This document shows positions 31,349 to 40,358 of a stretch of 58,000 bases of DNA, in pieces. The DNA comes from Obelidium mucronatum (Eukaryota > Chytridiomycota > Chytridiomycetes > Chytridiales > Chytriomycetaceae): contig JAIVFH010000172.1 in assembly GCA_025765595.1 (NCBI GenBank), positions 1 through 58,000 on the forward strand, in the 5' to 3' direction. The notes under the pieces are model-generated. The model ran no database searches. It saw nothing but the letters and a program-made list of their open reading frames with translations, and was not told where the DNA came from. Numbering within the stretch: position 1 is the stretch's first letter; each line of letters opens with the position of its first letter. The position numbers and the translations under genes are program-made.

Positions 31349-32626
31349 ATGGCTGATACTCCTCCTGCCACCGCTCCTCGGAAATCTGTCGGTTTTGCCG
31401 CTACTTCTTCGGCCGCTGGTTCTTCAAACCCCGCCGCTGACCAATCTTTGCTTACTCGTCGCTCCGTTGCTCCCGACCTTGTCTCTCTCAAGAATGATTT
31501 TGATGAAGATAATGGATCTGAACAACAAACCAACAATGTCCTGGATGGAATTGACGAAGCCAGTCGCTACATGGAAGCCAACACGGATAATGAATTTGAT
31601 GTGGCCACATCCATGGATGCTTTCCGTACGGATCTTTTGGCTCTTTCTCGTCTTGTCCGCAATCAATCTAGTCGTCTTGATAAAGTCATTGAAGCATTTG
31701 CTGCGTCATCAAAGGCCGATCTCAAAGTTCACAGTCAACGTTCAGTTAGCCCAGTTGGTAGTGCCTCGGACTCTGACGATCAGTCTGACTCGGGTTTCCG
31801 GTTCGAATCCTCGAAGTCTGACAAAATTTCTCTTCGTGTTGCCAAGCCTCCTGTTTTCAAGGGCCTTGCTACCGATGATTTTGATGACTTTATGCTCAAA
31901 GTCTATCTCAATTTTGACAATTCTGGACCCAAGGGCATCCTTTCCACCAAGTCCAAGATTGCTTTTGTGGTTTCCTACCTTGGTGGTAATGCTGCCAAGT
32001 GGTACATCAACCACGTTGCCAAGCCTGAGCTCCAGTTCAAGAGCTTTCAGGAATTTGCTGATGTCTTTGCAGCCTTCTTCGGCGAAGATCCACGTGTCGC
32101 TGAAGCAATTGCCAACGACAAAGCCAAGACCTTGACCCAGACTACTTCTTGTCAAGCCTACGCCCGTGATTTTCTCCGTTGGATTGCTGGTACTCAACAC
32201 AACGATTACACCAAGATGTTGATGTTCAAGCAAGGTCTCAAGCTTCACGTGATGAACTATATTGATGGTCTGGAACCCCAACCAACCAACCTCTCCATGC
32301 TCATGCGCAAGGCCATTGTCTTCGATGAGCGCGTGTTTGCTAACAACAAACGTTCTGGATCCTCCAAGGGTAACCAAGGTTCTGGTTCCAGCTCCCGTTC
32401 CAATAACCCAGGCGCCGCTTCCAAGCCCTCTGGGTCTGCTGATGTTGCCACTGCTGATATCAAGTCTGGCAAGCCTACTCACGAGGAACGTCAGCGCCGC
32501 AAGGATAAAGGTCTTTGCGCTTACTGTGGTCAAGACGGTTGCAAGGGTGCTTCTGACACCAAAGCTTGCCCCCTCTTGGTTGCAAAAAATGCTCGGAGCG
32601 CCCAGGGAAGGGGTGCTCAGGCGTAA
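31349..32626 (+). CDS. Gypsy Gag
   Basis: 425 codons from ATG 31349. The N-terminus is Ala/Ser/Asp-rich. The retrotransposon Gag core spans about residues 175-320 (AKWYINHVAKPELQFKSFQE, then DFLRWIAGTQHNDYTKMLMF). The C-terminus holds a Cys/His knuckle-like cluster (CAYCGQDGCKGASDTKAC). The stop at 32624-32626 lies 36 nt past a slippery A-AAA-AAT heptamer. It forms the particle shell and binds genomic RNA by family knowledge. Confidence 0.9.
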   Translation: MADTPPATAPRKSVGFAATSSAAGSSNPAADQSLLTRRSVAPDLVSLKNDFDEDNGSEQQTNNVLDGIDEASRYMEANTDNEFDVATSMDAFRTDLLALSRLVRNQSSRLDKVIEAFAASSKADLKVHSQRSVSPVGSASDSDDQSDSGFRFESSKSDKISLRVAKPPVFKGLATDDFDDFMLKVYLNFDNSGPKGILSTKSKIAFVVSYLGGNAAKWYINHVAKPELQFKSFQEFADVFAAFFGEDPRVAEAIANDKAKTLTQTTSCQAYARDFLRWIAGTQHNDYTKMLMFKQGLKLHVMNYIDGLEPQPTNLSMLMRKAIVFDERVFANNKRSGSSKGNQGSGSSSRSNNPGAASKPSGSADVATADIKSGKPTHEERQRRKDKGLCAYCGQDGCKGASDTKACPLLVAKNARSAQGRGAQA

Positions 32627-35600
32627 ACTCCCCGCCCAGTTTGGCGATGCAAACTGTCAACCTTTCCGTTCCCTCATCATCGGATTCCAAGATTGTGCTT
32701 CCATGTACACTTGTTGTCGGGGAAAAATTTTCTTCTTCTTCATCTCCAAACCTTACCAAGCCCTTTTCTTTGGGTGCCTTTGTGGATAGTGGGTGTTCGG
32801 CTTTCGGCCTTATTTCCTTAGATTTCGCTCTAAGAAATAAAATACCTGTTATTCCTTCCTCCACTTTGTACAATGTTAATTTAGCAGATGGTTCGCGTTC
32901 TCGCTCCATTACTAAACAAACAGTACCTTTAATCTGTCGAATTGGTTCTCATACCGAAACGATGTCTCTTCTTGTCGCGGATATTTCTTGTCCGCTTATT
33001 TTAGGTCTTCCATGGCTTCGCCTTCACAACCCTCGCGTTAATTGGCGTCACATGTTGGTCACATTCTCCGATGGGGCTTGCCTGTCAGCTGACCACGTGC
33101 CCCCTGAGGCTTTTACCGCCTTGCCTTATTCCCCTCCAGACGATCCAGCTGTCAAGGATCTGGAGGTTTCTACCGCTTCTGTTTCAATCCCGACGGAAAA
33201 TCCGCCAGCGAGTTCTACACCGGACGTTGAGTTGCTTAATACCACTGCGTTTTTTGGCATTGCCAAGAAACATGGGCTTACTATCTTTGCCGCTCGAATG
33301 GATGTCACTTCTTCTAAAGATGATGACACTCCCACTGTGTCAATTTCAGCTGTGATTAATACAAAGGACTATCAGGAGTCTGCTATTGTTTCTGACGATA
33401 GAGGAGTGCCTTTACGCTACAAGCAGTACTCGGACGTGTTTGCACCCAAGTCTGAGACTCCTCGGCCGCTTCCACCTCATCGCCCTTACAACTTGCCTAT
33501 CGAGATCGTTAAGAATGAAGATGGAACTTCGGCAAAATTACCGCCGGCTGGGAAAATTTATCCACTGAGCCCAGCCGAAGAAAAAGTTCTCCAGGAATAT
33601 CTTACTAATGCCTTGGCTAGAGGCTGGATATCTCCCTCTACCTCTCCGGTTGCCGCCCCTTGCTTCTTTGTCAAGAAACCAAATGGTGGTTTCCGCCTTT
33701 GCATTGACTATCGTGCCATCAACAACATTGTAGTCAAAAACAAGTTTCCGCTACCGCTGTTCACGGATTTGGCGGGAAAATTATCCAAGGCTAAAATTTT
33801 CACTCACTTGGATCTCCCGGACGCGTACCACTTACTAAGAATACGCTCTGGTGACGAATGGAAAACTGCATTTCGCTGCAAGTTTGGCCATTTCCAGTAT
33901 AATGTGGTTAGTTTCGGTCTAACCAACGCTCCAGCTGCCTTCCAGTACTTCATGAATGACATTTTTTCGGACTTACTGGGCGTGTTTGTCATCGTTTATT
34001 TGGATGACATTCTAATCTTTTCCGAAGATGAAGAATTACACGAACGTCATGTCAAGGAAGTCTTGGAGCGCTTGCGGAAACACAACTTGGTAGTCAACCC
34101 TGCCAAATGTGCCTTCCATACCAGTTCTACGGAATTCCTGGGCCACATCTTCTCTGCCGATGGTGTCAAGATGGATCCTGCCAAGGTTGCTACCGTTTCC
34201 AGTTGGCCGGTACCTCAGTCTGTCAAGGACGTGCAAATTTTTCTAGGATTTGCAAATTTTTACCGCCAATTTATCACCGGCTACTCCGATATTGTGTTAC
34301 CGCTTACCAGCCTAACACGTAAGGAAGCCAAAATTGGACCCTTTCCATGGTCCGAAGCCGCGGCATCGGCTTTTAAAAAGCTCAAACATGCCTTCTCCAC
34401 CGCTCCGGTCCTGATTCACTTCGATCCCAGTCGTACCGTGTATGTGGAAACTGATTGCTCAGATTTTGCACTGGGCGCAATTTTATCCCAGTTCGGTTCG
34501 GATGGAAGGTTACATCCTGTTGCCTTTCATTCCCGCAAGTTAATTCCAGCGGAAATCAACTACGATACTCACGACAAGGAACTGCTTGCCATCGTAGACG
34601 CGTTCGCGGCTTGGAGACATTACCTGATAGCCGTTGAGCCTTCGGATCCGATCATTGTTTTCTCTGATCATGATCGCCTTCAAAACTTCACTGCCGTTCA
34701 ACAACTGACCCGTCGCCAATATAGGTGGATGACTAAGTTGTCGGAATTTAGTTTTAAAATTTTTCATCGCCCTGGCCGACTTTCCGGAAAACCAGATGCG
34801 CTGTCCCGCCGCCCTGATTACGTCACTCAGCAAGGCGATGAGCTGCATAAACAAAACTTTATTCAGCTATTCCAACGTGTGGATATTGATGACATTACCA
34901 TTGTCAATTCGGACAAAAGCTGGATCGATCGCGTCACCCTCGCTACTTCCAAGTCCGCTCTGTACGCCTTACACAAGAAGCGCAAGTTACACATTATCTT
35001 CACTGAATCCAATGGTCTCATCTTTCGTGATGAACTTATTTACCTTCCAACTGAGGAGCTTCAACTTGAAGTTTTCCGTCAGCGTCACTGTGCTCCCGCT
35101 GCTGGCCACTTTGGCGTTGCTAAAACAGTTGAGTTAATCTCTCGCGATTACTGGTTTCCGCGCATGCGGCGCGTAGTTCAGCGTTTCATCGCAAACTGCG
35201 ACGCGTGTCAGCGTTCTCGTTCTGCTCGCCATGCTCCATTTGGCCTTCTCCAACCCTTACCTGTTCCTTCCAAACCATGGATGGATATCTCTATGGATTG
35301 GATTACTGACTTGCCTATTAGTCAAGGTTTTGATGCCTTACTTGTGGTAAAAGATCGGCTTACCAAGCAAGCCCATTTTATTCCTACGGTAAAAACTTCT
35401 ACTGGTGCTGATACCGCAGACATCTACATTCGGGAAGTTTTTAGACTTCACGGTGCTTCCAGATCCATTGTATCCGATCGCGACCCGCGTTTTACTGGTG
35501 GTTTCTGGCAACGTTTTATGGAACTCCTAAACGTTAAACTTAACATTTCTACCGCTTTTCACCCTCAAACTGATGGATCTACTGAGGTCCTCAACCAAGT

Positions 35601-36426
35601 CATTGAGCAATACCTACGCGTTTACTGTAACTACCAGCAAGACGATTGGGTATCCAAGTTACCGCTTTGCGAATTTGCCTACAACGATTCTTTGGTAACC
35701 ACTACTGGTCATACACCATTCTTCGCAAACTCTGGTCACAATCCAATTTTTGACCCCTCTATCATTCGTGAATCCTCTGTTCCTGACGCGGAAGATCGCC
35801 TCGCGTCTATGAAAACTATTCTTGAAGACCTTCGTGCGAACTTAAAGTTTGCCCAGGAGGGTTACACCACACAAGCCAACAAATCTCGGTTACCGGTTCC
35901 GGAAATTAAACCCGGGGACTTGGTCTTCTTGGATCGCCGCAATATCAAGACTAATCGTCCTTCTCAAAAGATTGATGATAAGAAACTTGGTCCTTTTAAA
36001 GTCAAGCGCGTCATCAACCCAGTCGCCTTTGAGCTTGCCTTACCTTCAACCATGCGTATTCATCCAGTATTCCACGCGTCTTTGCTACATCCCAAGACTA
36101 AGAATATTGTCGCCGCGTTTACCCAACCTCCACCTCCGCCAGTTATCGTGGACAACACTGAAGAATGGGAAGTTCAAGAAATCTTGGATTCTCGCGTTTT
36201 CTACAACAAACTTCAATATTTGGTACACTGGATGGGTTATTCTAACTCTGACCGCTCTTGGGAGCCTGCTGCAAATGTTTCGGGTTCTGCTGAGTTGGTT
36301 TCTGAATTCCACGCCAAATATCCCGATAAGCCTGGTCCTGGTGCGATTGCTGCAAGTGTTCGCAATCGCAAGAAAAGAAGGGGATTGAACTTTTGTTATT
36401 TGAAATTCCAGAACTTGCATAAATAG
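32566..36426 (+). CDS. Gypsy Pol: protease, RT, RNase H, integrase, chromodomain
   Basis: 1286 codons in the -1 frame relative to gag; the ATG at 32566 is probably not the true start, because expression would come by frameshift. Protease LGAFVDSGCSAFGL (about residue 70); RT with HLDLPDAYHLLRI and the YLDDILIFS catalytic box (about 477); RNase H YVETDCSDFALGAILSQ (about 625); integrase H-H-C-C (HCAPAAGHFG...CDACQRSR, about 840-885) and DDE core (MDISMDWITDLP...IVSDRDPRF...FHPQTDGSTEVLNQ); GPY/F-like region; chromodomain EWEVQEILDSRV...LVHWMGYSNSDRSWEP (about 1200-1240). The last 14 residues come from LTR sequence because of the 3' deletion. Confidence 0.95.
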   Translation: MPPLGCKKCSERPGKGCSGVNSPPSLAMQTVNLSVPSSSDSKIVLPCTLVVGEKFSSSSSPNLTKPFSLGAFVDSGCSAFGLISLDFALRNKIPVIPSSTLYNVNLADGSRSRSITKQTVPLICRIGSHTETMSLLVADISCPLILGLPWLRLHNPRVNWRHMLVTFSDGACLSADHVPPEAFTALPYSPPDDPAVKDLEVSTASVSIPTENPPASSTPDVELLNTTAFFGIAKKHGLTIFAARMDVTSSKDDDTPTVSISAVINTKDYQESAIVSDDRGVPLRYKQYSDVFAPKSETPRPLPPHRPYNLPIEIVKNEDGTSAKLPPAGKIYPLSPAEEKVLQEYLTNALARGWISPSTSPVAAPCFFVKKPNGGFRLCIDYRAINNIVVKNKFPLPLFTDLAGKLSKAKIFTHLDLPDAYHLLRIRSGDEWKTAFRCKFGHFQYNVVSFGLTNAPAAFQYFMNDIFSDLLGVFVIVYLDDILIFSEDEELHERHVKEVLERLRKHNLVVNPAKCAFHTSSTEFLGHIFSADGVKMDPAKVATVSSWPVPQSVKDVQIFLGFANFYRQFITGYSDIVLPLTSLTRKEAKIGPFPWSEAAASAFKKLKHAFSTAPVLIHFDPSRTVYVETDCSDFALGAILSQFGSDGRLHPVAFHSRKLIPAEINYDTHDKELLAIVDAFAAWRHYLIAVEPSDPIIVFSDHDRLQNFTAVQQLTRRQYRWMTKLSEFSFKIFHRPGRLSGKPDALSRRPDYVTQQGDELHKQNFIQLFQRVDIDDITIVNSDKSWIDRVTLATSKSALYALHKKRKLHIIFTESNGLIFRDELIYLPTEELQLEVFRQRHCAPAAGHFGVAKTVELISRDYWFPRMRRVVQRFIANCDACQRSRSARHAPFGLLQPLPVPSKPWMDISMDWITDLPISQGFDALLVVKDRLTKQAHFIPTVKTSTGADTADIYIREVFRLHGASRSIVSDRDPRFTGGFWQRFMELLNVKLNISTAFHPQTDGSTEVLNQVIEQYLRVYCNYQQDDWVSKLPLCEFAYNDSLVTTTGHTPFFANSGHNPIFDPSIIRESSVPDAEDRLASMKTILEDLRANLKFAQEGYTTQANKSRLPVPEIKPGDLVFLDRRNIKTNRPSQKIDDKKLGPFKVKRVINPVAFELALPSTMRIHPVFHASLLHPKTKNIVAAFTQPPPPPVIVDNTEEWEVQEILDSRVFYNKLQYLVHWMGYSNSDRSWEPAANVSGSAELVSEFHAKYPDKPGPGAIAASVRNRKKRRGLNFCYLKFQNLHK
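32584..32618 (+). promoter_or_regulatory. -1 ribosomal frameshift signal between gag and pol
   Basis: In the gag frame the codons GCA AAA AAT give the heptamer A-AAA-AAT (32584-32590), a standard X-XXY-YYZ slip site. After a 5-nt spacer, 32596-32603 (GAGCGCCC) pairs with 32611-32618 (GGGTGCTC) in an 8-bp stem (one G-T pair) with a 7-nt loop. Slipping back one base enters the pol frame, whose overlap with gag covers this site. Confidence 0.85.
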
Positions 36427-36605
36427 CAAGCTTTCTGCTCTGAGTTTAGTTCAGTTTCAATACATTCTGTGTTAGTCTTCAGTTTTGTAACTCTTCGATC
36501 CCGTCTCTCGTGACCTCAAGCCGTTATTGGACAAGCCCTCGTGCCCCCTAAGCCCTCGTGCCTTCAAGAACCCTTAAGTCTTTTATTGACTATCTGGTTC
36601 TAACA
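36385..36605 (+). repeat. 3' LTR remnant of the gypsy element (221 bp)
   Basis: Identical by eye to the last 221 bp of the 5' LTR. The upstream 270 bp, including the tRNA-like segment, are missing. GTCAT follows it. Confidence 0.93.
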
Positions 36606-39081
36606 GTCATCCTTCACTAGCCGGTCTTGAGCTTGGTTCGAAAGCACCAGGCCTGGAGTATAGATAGGATTTTTGAGAGTACCATTTCTAACGAGAACCA
36701 GCTGATATTCAGTGTCTTTGATTCTGTTTCTTGGTTTCGGCAACGACTTTCTTCCTGGTTTCTTGTTGAATCGCAGCAGAGGTGAGGATGCTTCTTCAAT
36801 ATCCAGTTTTCTTTTTTTGACACAGGAATCAATTCCAGAATATGTGTGGCTTTTTAATGTCATTGTTTCTGCGGTTTTGTGCTTGTGGCGATTGATGGTT
36901 TGCCAAGGGATCCAGTTCGTCGGATTTGCAGGACGCCCGACGCCTTTTGCACCTATAGAAGGAGTGAACTCCGGCAAGTTATAATTGCTTGAATTTTCTT
37001 CGTGTACCGGAATTGATGGGTTGAAAGATGGTTTGGCAGCGGCATTTGTTGATTTCCTTTCTTCGGCATCAACTGCTATGGCAACGGATGGTTTGAAAGC
37101 TAATTCGGCAGTCACGGCAACAGCAATTGACGGTTCCAAAGGTTCCACGGCAGCGGTAACAGCAATTGACGGTTCCAAAGGTTCCACGGCAGCGGTAGTA
37201 GTGCTTGATTTTTCTTCTGCGGCATCAACCACAACTGATGTTTTGTCTTGCCCATTCTCATGACCTCCTTCCTGTTGCAATGACTTCAGGCGTAATATTT
37301 CATCCAAATTCTCCATTATAGCTTGATGAATGCAAAAATGACCAGCACCCGAACCGCCTTCGACTCCTCCATTCTTTGAGCAACAATAAAAGGAAGGAGA
37401 TTCCCCTGTAACGTTGCAGGACATCCATGTACCTTCGTTTGGAGATCTTAAACTAACAATGAAATGTGTTTGATGGGGAGGGACCACGATGTTGGGATTG
37501 CATTGGATAAACTCCCTAATACCAAAAATTAATCACATGAAAGCATGAGAGATTCTTTGAATACATACTCGGCAGTATAGATTAATTTTTTGGGTGTTTT
37601 TATATATTCAATCATGAGCTGGTATACTTCTACCACTCTCTGTCTCGGCCGCACCAATCGAACTTGGGAAGTTGCATTTTTGATATACAGAATCGCTTGT
37701 CGAAAACACACGGCAATACTTCCATTATATCTAAGATCAAAGGTATCTTTGAGAACTCGATTGTGCCCTTCGTTTGGGTTGTTTGTGAATACGCCATCTT
37801 TGTCGATAGCTTTAACAGAGGAGTGTGACACATTTGCCAATCTTTGATTTGCAATGTGGATTCGGAAATCCCCAATTGTTTCTAATCAGAAACAATCAGC
37901 TCAATTAAAATTGTAAGTTCACTACTCACTTGCCCACTTATCCTCGTTTAAAAGGCCAGTTTCGAAGTACACCATGAGTTTGGCACTGTGGCAGAGACAA
38001 TCAAATGTGCCCAGAGATGAGTAATGTTTTTCAAAGGATGTTGGTATCTTTAACAGAAAATCCTCTTTGCGTTGTAAGAAATCGGGTTCATTTGACGATC
38101 TCATTACAACTTGAAAGTTGCTCCAAAGCTCCTCCCGAAAAGCTAAAACACAACCAATCACTCAATATTCATCCATTGATTGATAAAGACATATTCTTTA
38201 AATACCTTGATGATAACTCAAATGCATCTCTCCATTTGCTTTCCTTTTCAAAGCGATGTTGATGTTTGTATTTTTCGACAGATGTGCACTGGCATCCAAG
38301 TGGCTTTCAATAAAATCGGCTACTTTTTTTGATGAAGTTTTCTTGCTCAAGGATTCAGACAAACTCTTTGCCTGATGTTGTGACTTTTGCACTTGATCGC
38401 TGGTCATTCCGTTAAGGAATATCCCCTTCACGTGGACAGTGCAAGAGAATATTACAGCCAATGGGAATACTTCTTCAATGGCATTATAGAATGCATCACT
38501 GATGTCAATGCGGACCACTCTGACAAAGGCTCGGATGCCCTTTTCAATAACCTCCTCAAACTTTTCCTTCCAATTGGGTAACGCAATTGCATACTTCTGG
38601 TTGATTCCTATAATTTTCGTTACACAAATACAATGACAAAGTGGACAAAACGGCAGACATACCAATTTGGAGAGCTTTCCTGCAGAACGCTTCAACATTG
38701 TCGCAAACAACAGACAGGAATCTCGCAACTGTCTGACTAGAAATATTGGAGGATATTGCTATTCCAGTTGGATAGTAGTGGTTTGTAGTCGGATGGCTGC
38801 AACCCAGAAGAGTGAGTGGGGCTCTGTTCTCGTTGACCCCAAAAGTCGAATCTAAACCAAGAACCTCTGGAAACATCAGAAACGCCACAATGGAATCATC
38901 TGTCATGATAACTCCAAGCATTGGACCCTTAGCACTAGCTGTTTAGTTTTACAGCGGCATTTATAATGAACAATACCTCTGCGGAAATCTTGTTTTCAAC
39001 TGGCACATTTTCAAGCAGCCGGATATAATGTGGAAATTCCTTAAACATCTGTCGTAAGCTGTCAAAGGGGTTTCCTTTCAT
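36606..39081 (-). CDS. MULE-type transposase with SWIM finger (5' part of split gene)
   Basis: Exons by eye: 39081-38977 (tentative), 38928-38663, 38607-about 38213, about 38161-37934, about 37887-37573, and 37520 into the gypsy LTR. Introns are short, with GTATGT/GTGAGT donors. DDE motifs of the MULE superfamily: first D in EVLGLDSTFGVNENRAP, second D in VVRIDISDAFYNAIEEVFP followed by C-x2-H, and E in TNNPNEGHNRVLKD. The SWIM region is WMSCNVTGES...HFCIHQ (C, C, C-x-H). A Ser/Ala/Thr-rich linker and basic KKRKLDIEEA stretch follow. Splice phases keep the frame open to the gypsy insertion. No N-terminal DNA-binding domain is seen; the first exon may be incomplete. It starts 37 bp from the SNU114 ATG. 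Confidence 0.72.
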
Positions 39082-39118
39082 TACCGTCGATTTCCTTGTT
39101 TTTGTTTTACTATAAAAA

Positions 39119-40322
39119 ATGGATCTCTACGACGAGTAACATCTTTCTTTCGCTGCTTGCTTGCCGCCCAGGCGCCGACTCACCGCGCCTTTCTTTGCAG
39201 ATTCGGCAACTACATTGGGCCGGACCTCGACGACGACTCTGACGCGGAGCCGCAGATGCAGGCGGACGAGGCGCTTGGCGCGCAGGCGGAGCCGGGCTTT
39301 GCGATGGACGAAGACGGTGACTCACAGCGAATGCGGCGATGCGCCGCGGGACGCTAACGCTGCTTTGCTTTGCAGACGACGACGGCGGCGGCGACCGCAG
39401 CGACGACGCCGACGAGCCGCTGGCGCTGGCGCGGCGCAGCCAGATGCGCGTCGACGGTGAGTGGCGCGTCGTGCGGCTGTGGCTGGCTTGTGTCTGACTG
39501 TGTGTGTGTGTTGCAGCGCCGTCCGGCTTGGCCAATCAGATTGTGCTGCACGAAGACAAAAAGTACTACCCGACTGCGGAAGAAGTGTACGGCGAAGGCG
39601 TCGAGACCCTCGTGCAGGACGAAGACACTCAGCCGCTGTCAATGCCCATCATTGCGCCGCCGAAACAGCCAAAGACCCATATTGTCGAACAGGGTCTGCC
39701 AGTCACAAAGTTTGACAAAGGGTATTTATCAATCGACACAACCTACATTAAGACCAAGAACAACACTCAACTCTTTCCTCTTCTTTTTTTTGTGCTTGTT
39801 CTTGTTCAGTTTTCTTACAGATCTTCAAGCTTATCCTTCTCACATTCGCAACATTTGTCTTGTTGGTCATTTACATCATGGAAAAACGGCTTTTGCCGAT
39901 ATGTTGATTCATCAAACTCATGATGTTCATTGGGCTCCTGGTTCAGATACTCGTTATACTGATACTCATGAATTGGAACGCTCTCGTGGTCTTTCAATCA
40001 AATCTATGCCCATTTCTCTGGTTTTACCTGATTTGAAGGGCAAATCTCATTTGATTAATGTTTTGGATACTCCTGGTCATGTTAATTTTTCCGATGAGGT
40101 TTCTGCTGCTGCCAGATTGTGTGATGGTGCTGTTGTGGTTGTTGATGTGGTTGAGGGGGTAGGCGCGAAATTCTTTATACCGCCGAAGGCGGTGATTTCC
40201 CACCGCCGAAGGCGGCCCACCGCCGTAGGCGGTGTTATCGTACCGCCGTAGGCAGTGTTTTATCGTACCGCGTAAGCGGTGTTATCGTACCGCGTAAGCG
40301 GTGTTATCGTACCGCCGTAGGC

Positions 40323-40358
<36 letters not shown>

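Larger units (their letters stand above)
30834..36605 (+). mobile_element. Ty3/gypsy chromovirus, recent insertion
   Basis: 5' LTR 30834-31324 (TGTTAG...CTAACA), gag 31349-32626, pol by -1 frameshift to 36426, 3' LTR remnant 36385-36605, and target duplication GTCAT at 30829-30833 and 36606-36610. The 221 bp shared by the LTRs appears identical and both ORFs are open, so insertion is recent. The 3' LTR lacks the first 270 bp of the 5' LTR, and the pol frame now runs into LTR sequence. A post-insertion deletion removed the pol end, polypurine tract and most of U3. A related solo LTR is at 826-1269. Confidence 0.95.
27470..39081 (-). mobile_element. MULE-type transposon gene with SWIM and Ulp1 domains, split by a gypsy element
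   Basis: A long minus-strand spliced gene starts near 39081 and ends at 27486. It carries in order a MULE transposase, a SWIM zinc finger, an unrecognised middle region and a Ulp1-like cysteine protease with a coiled-coil tail. The gypsy element (30834-36605) sits in one exon. Removing it with one copy of GTCAT joins ...QDRLVKDD to YKLKQNKLAVLLFPDG in frame. I could not find terminal inverted repeats, so the limits given are those of the gene. Confidence 0.7.

Noticed and set aside
31742..32533. 263-codon minus-strand frame across gag
   Set aside because: Antisense shadow; gag on the plus strand has clear family motifs and the element orientation is fixed by its LTRs.
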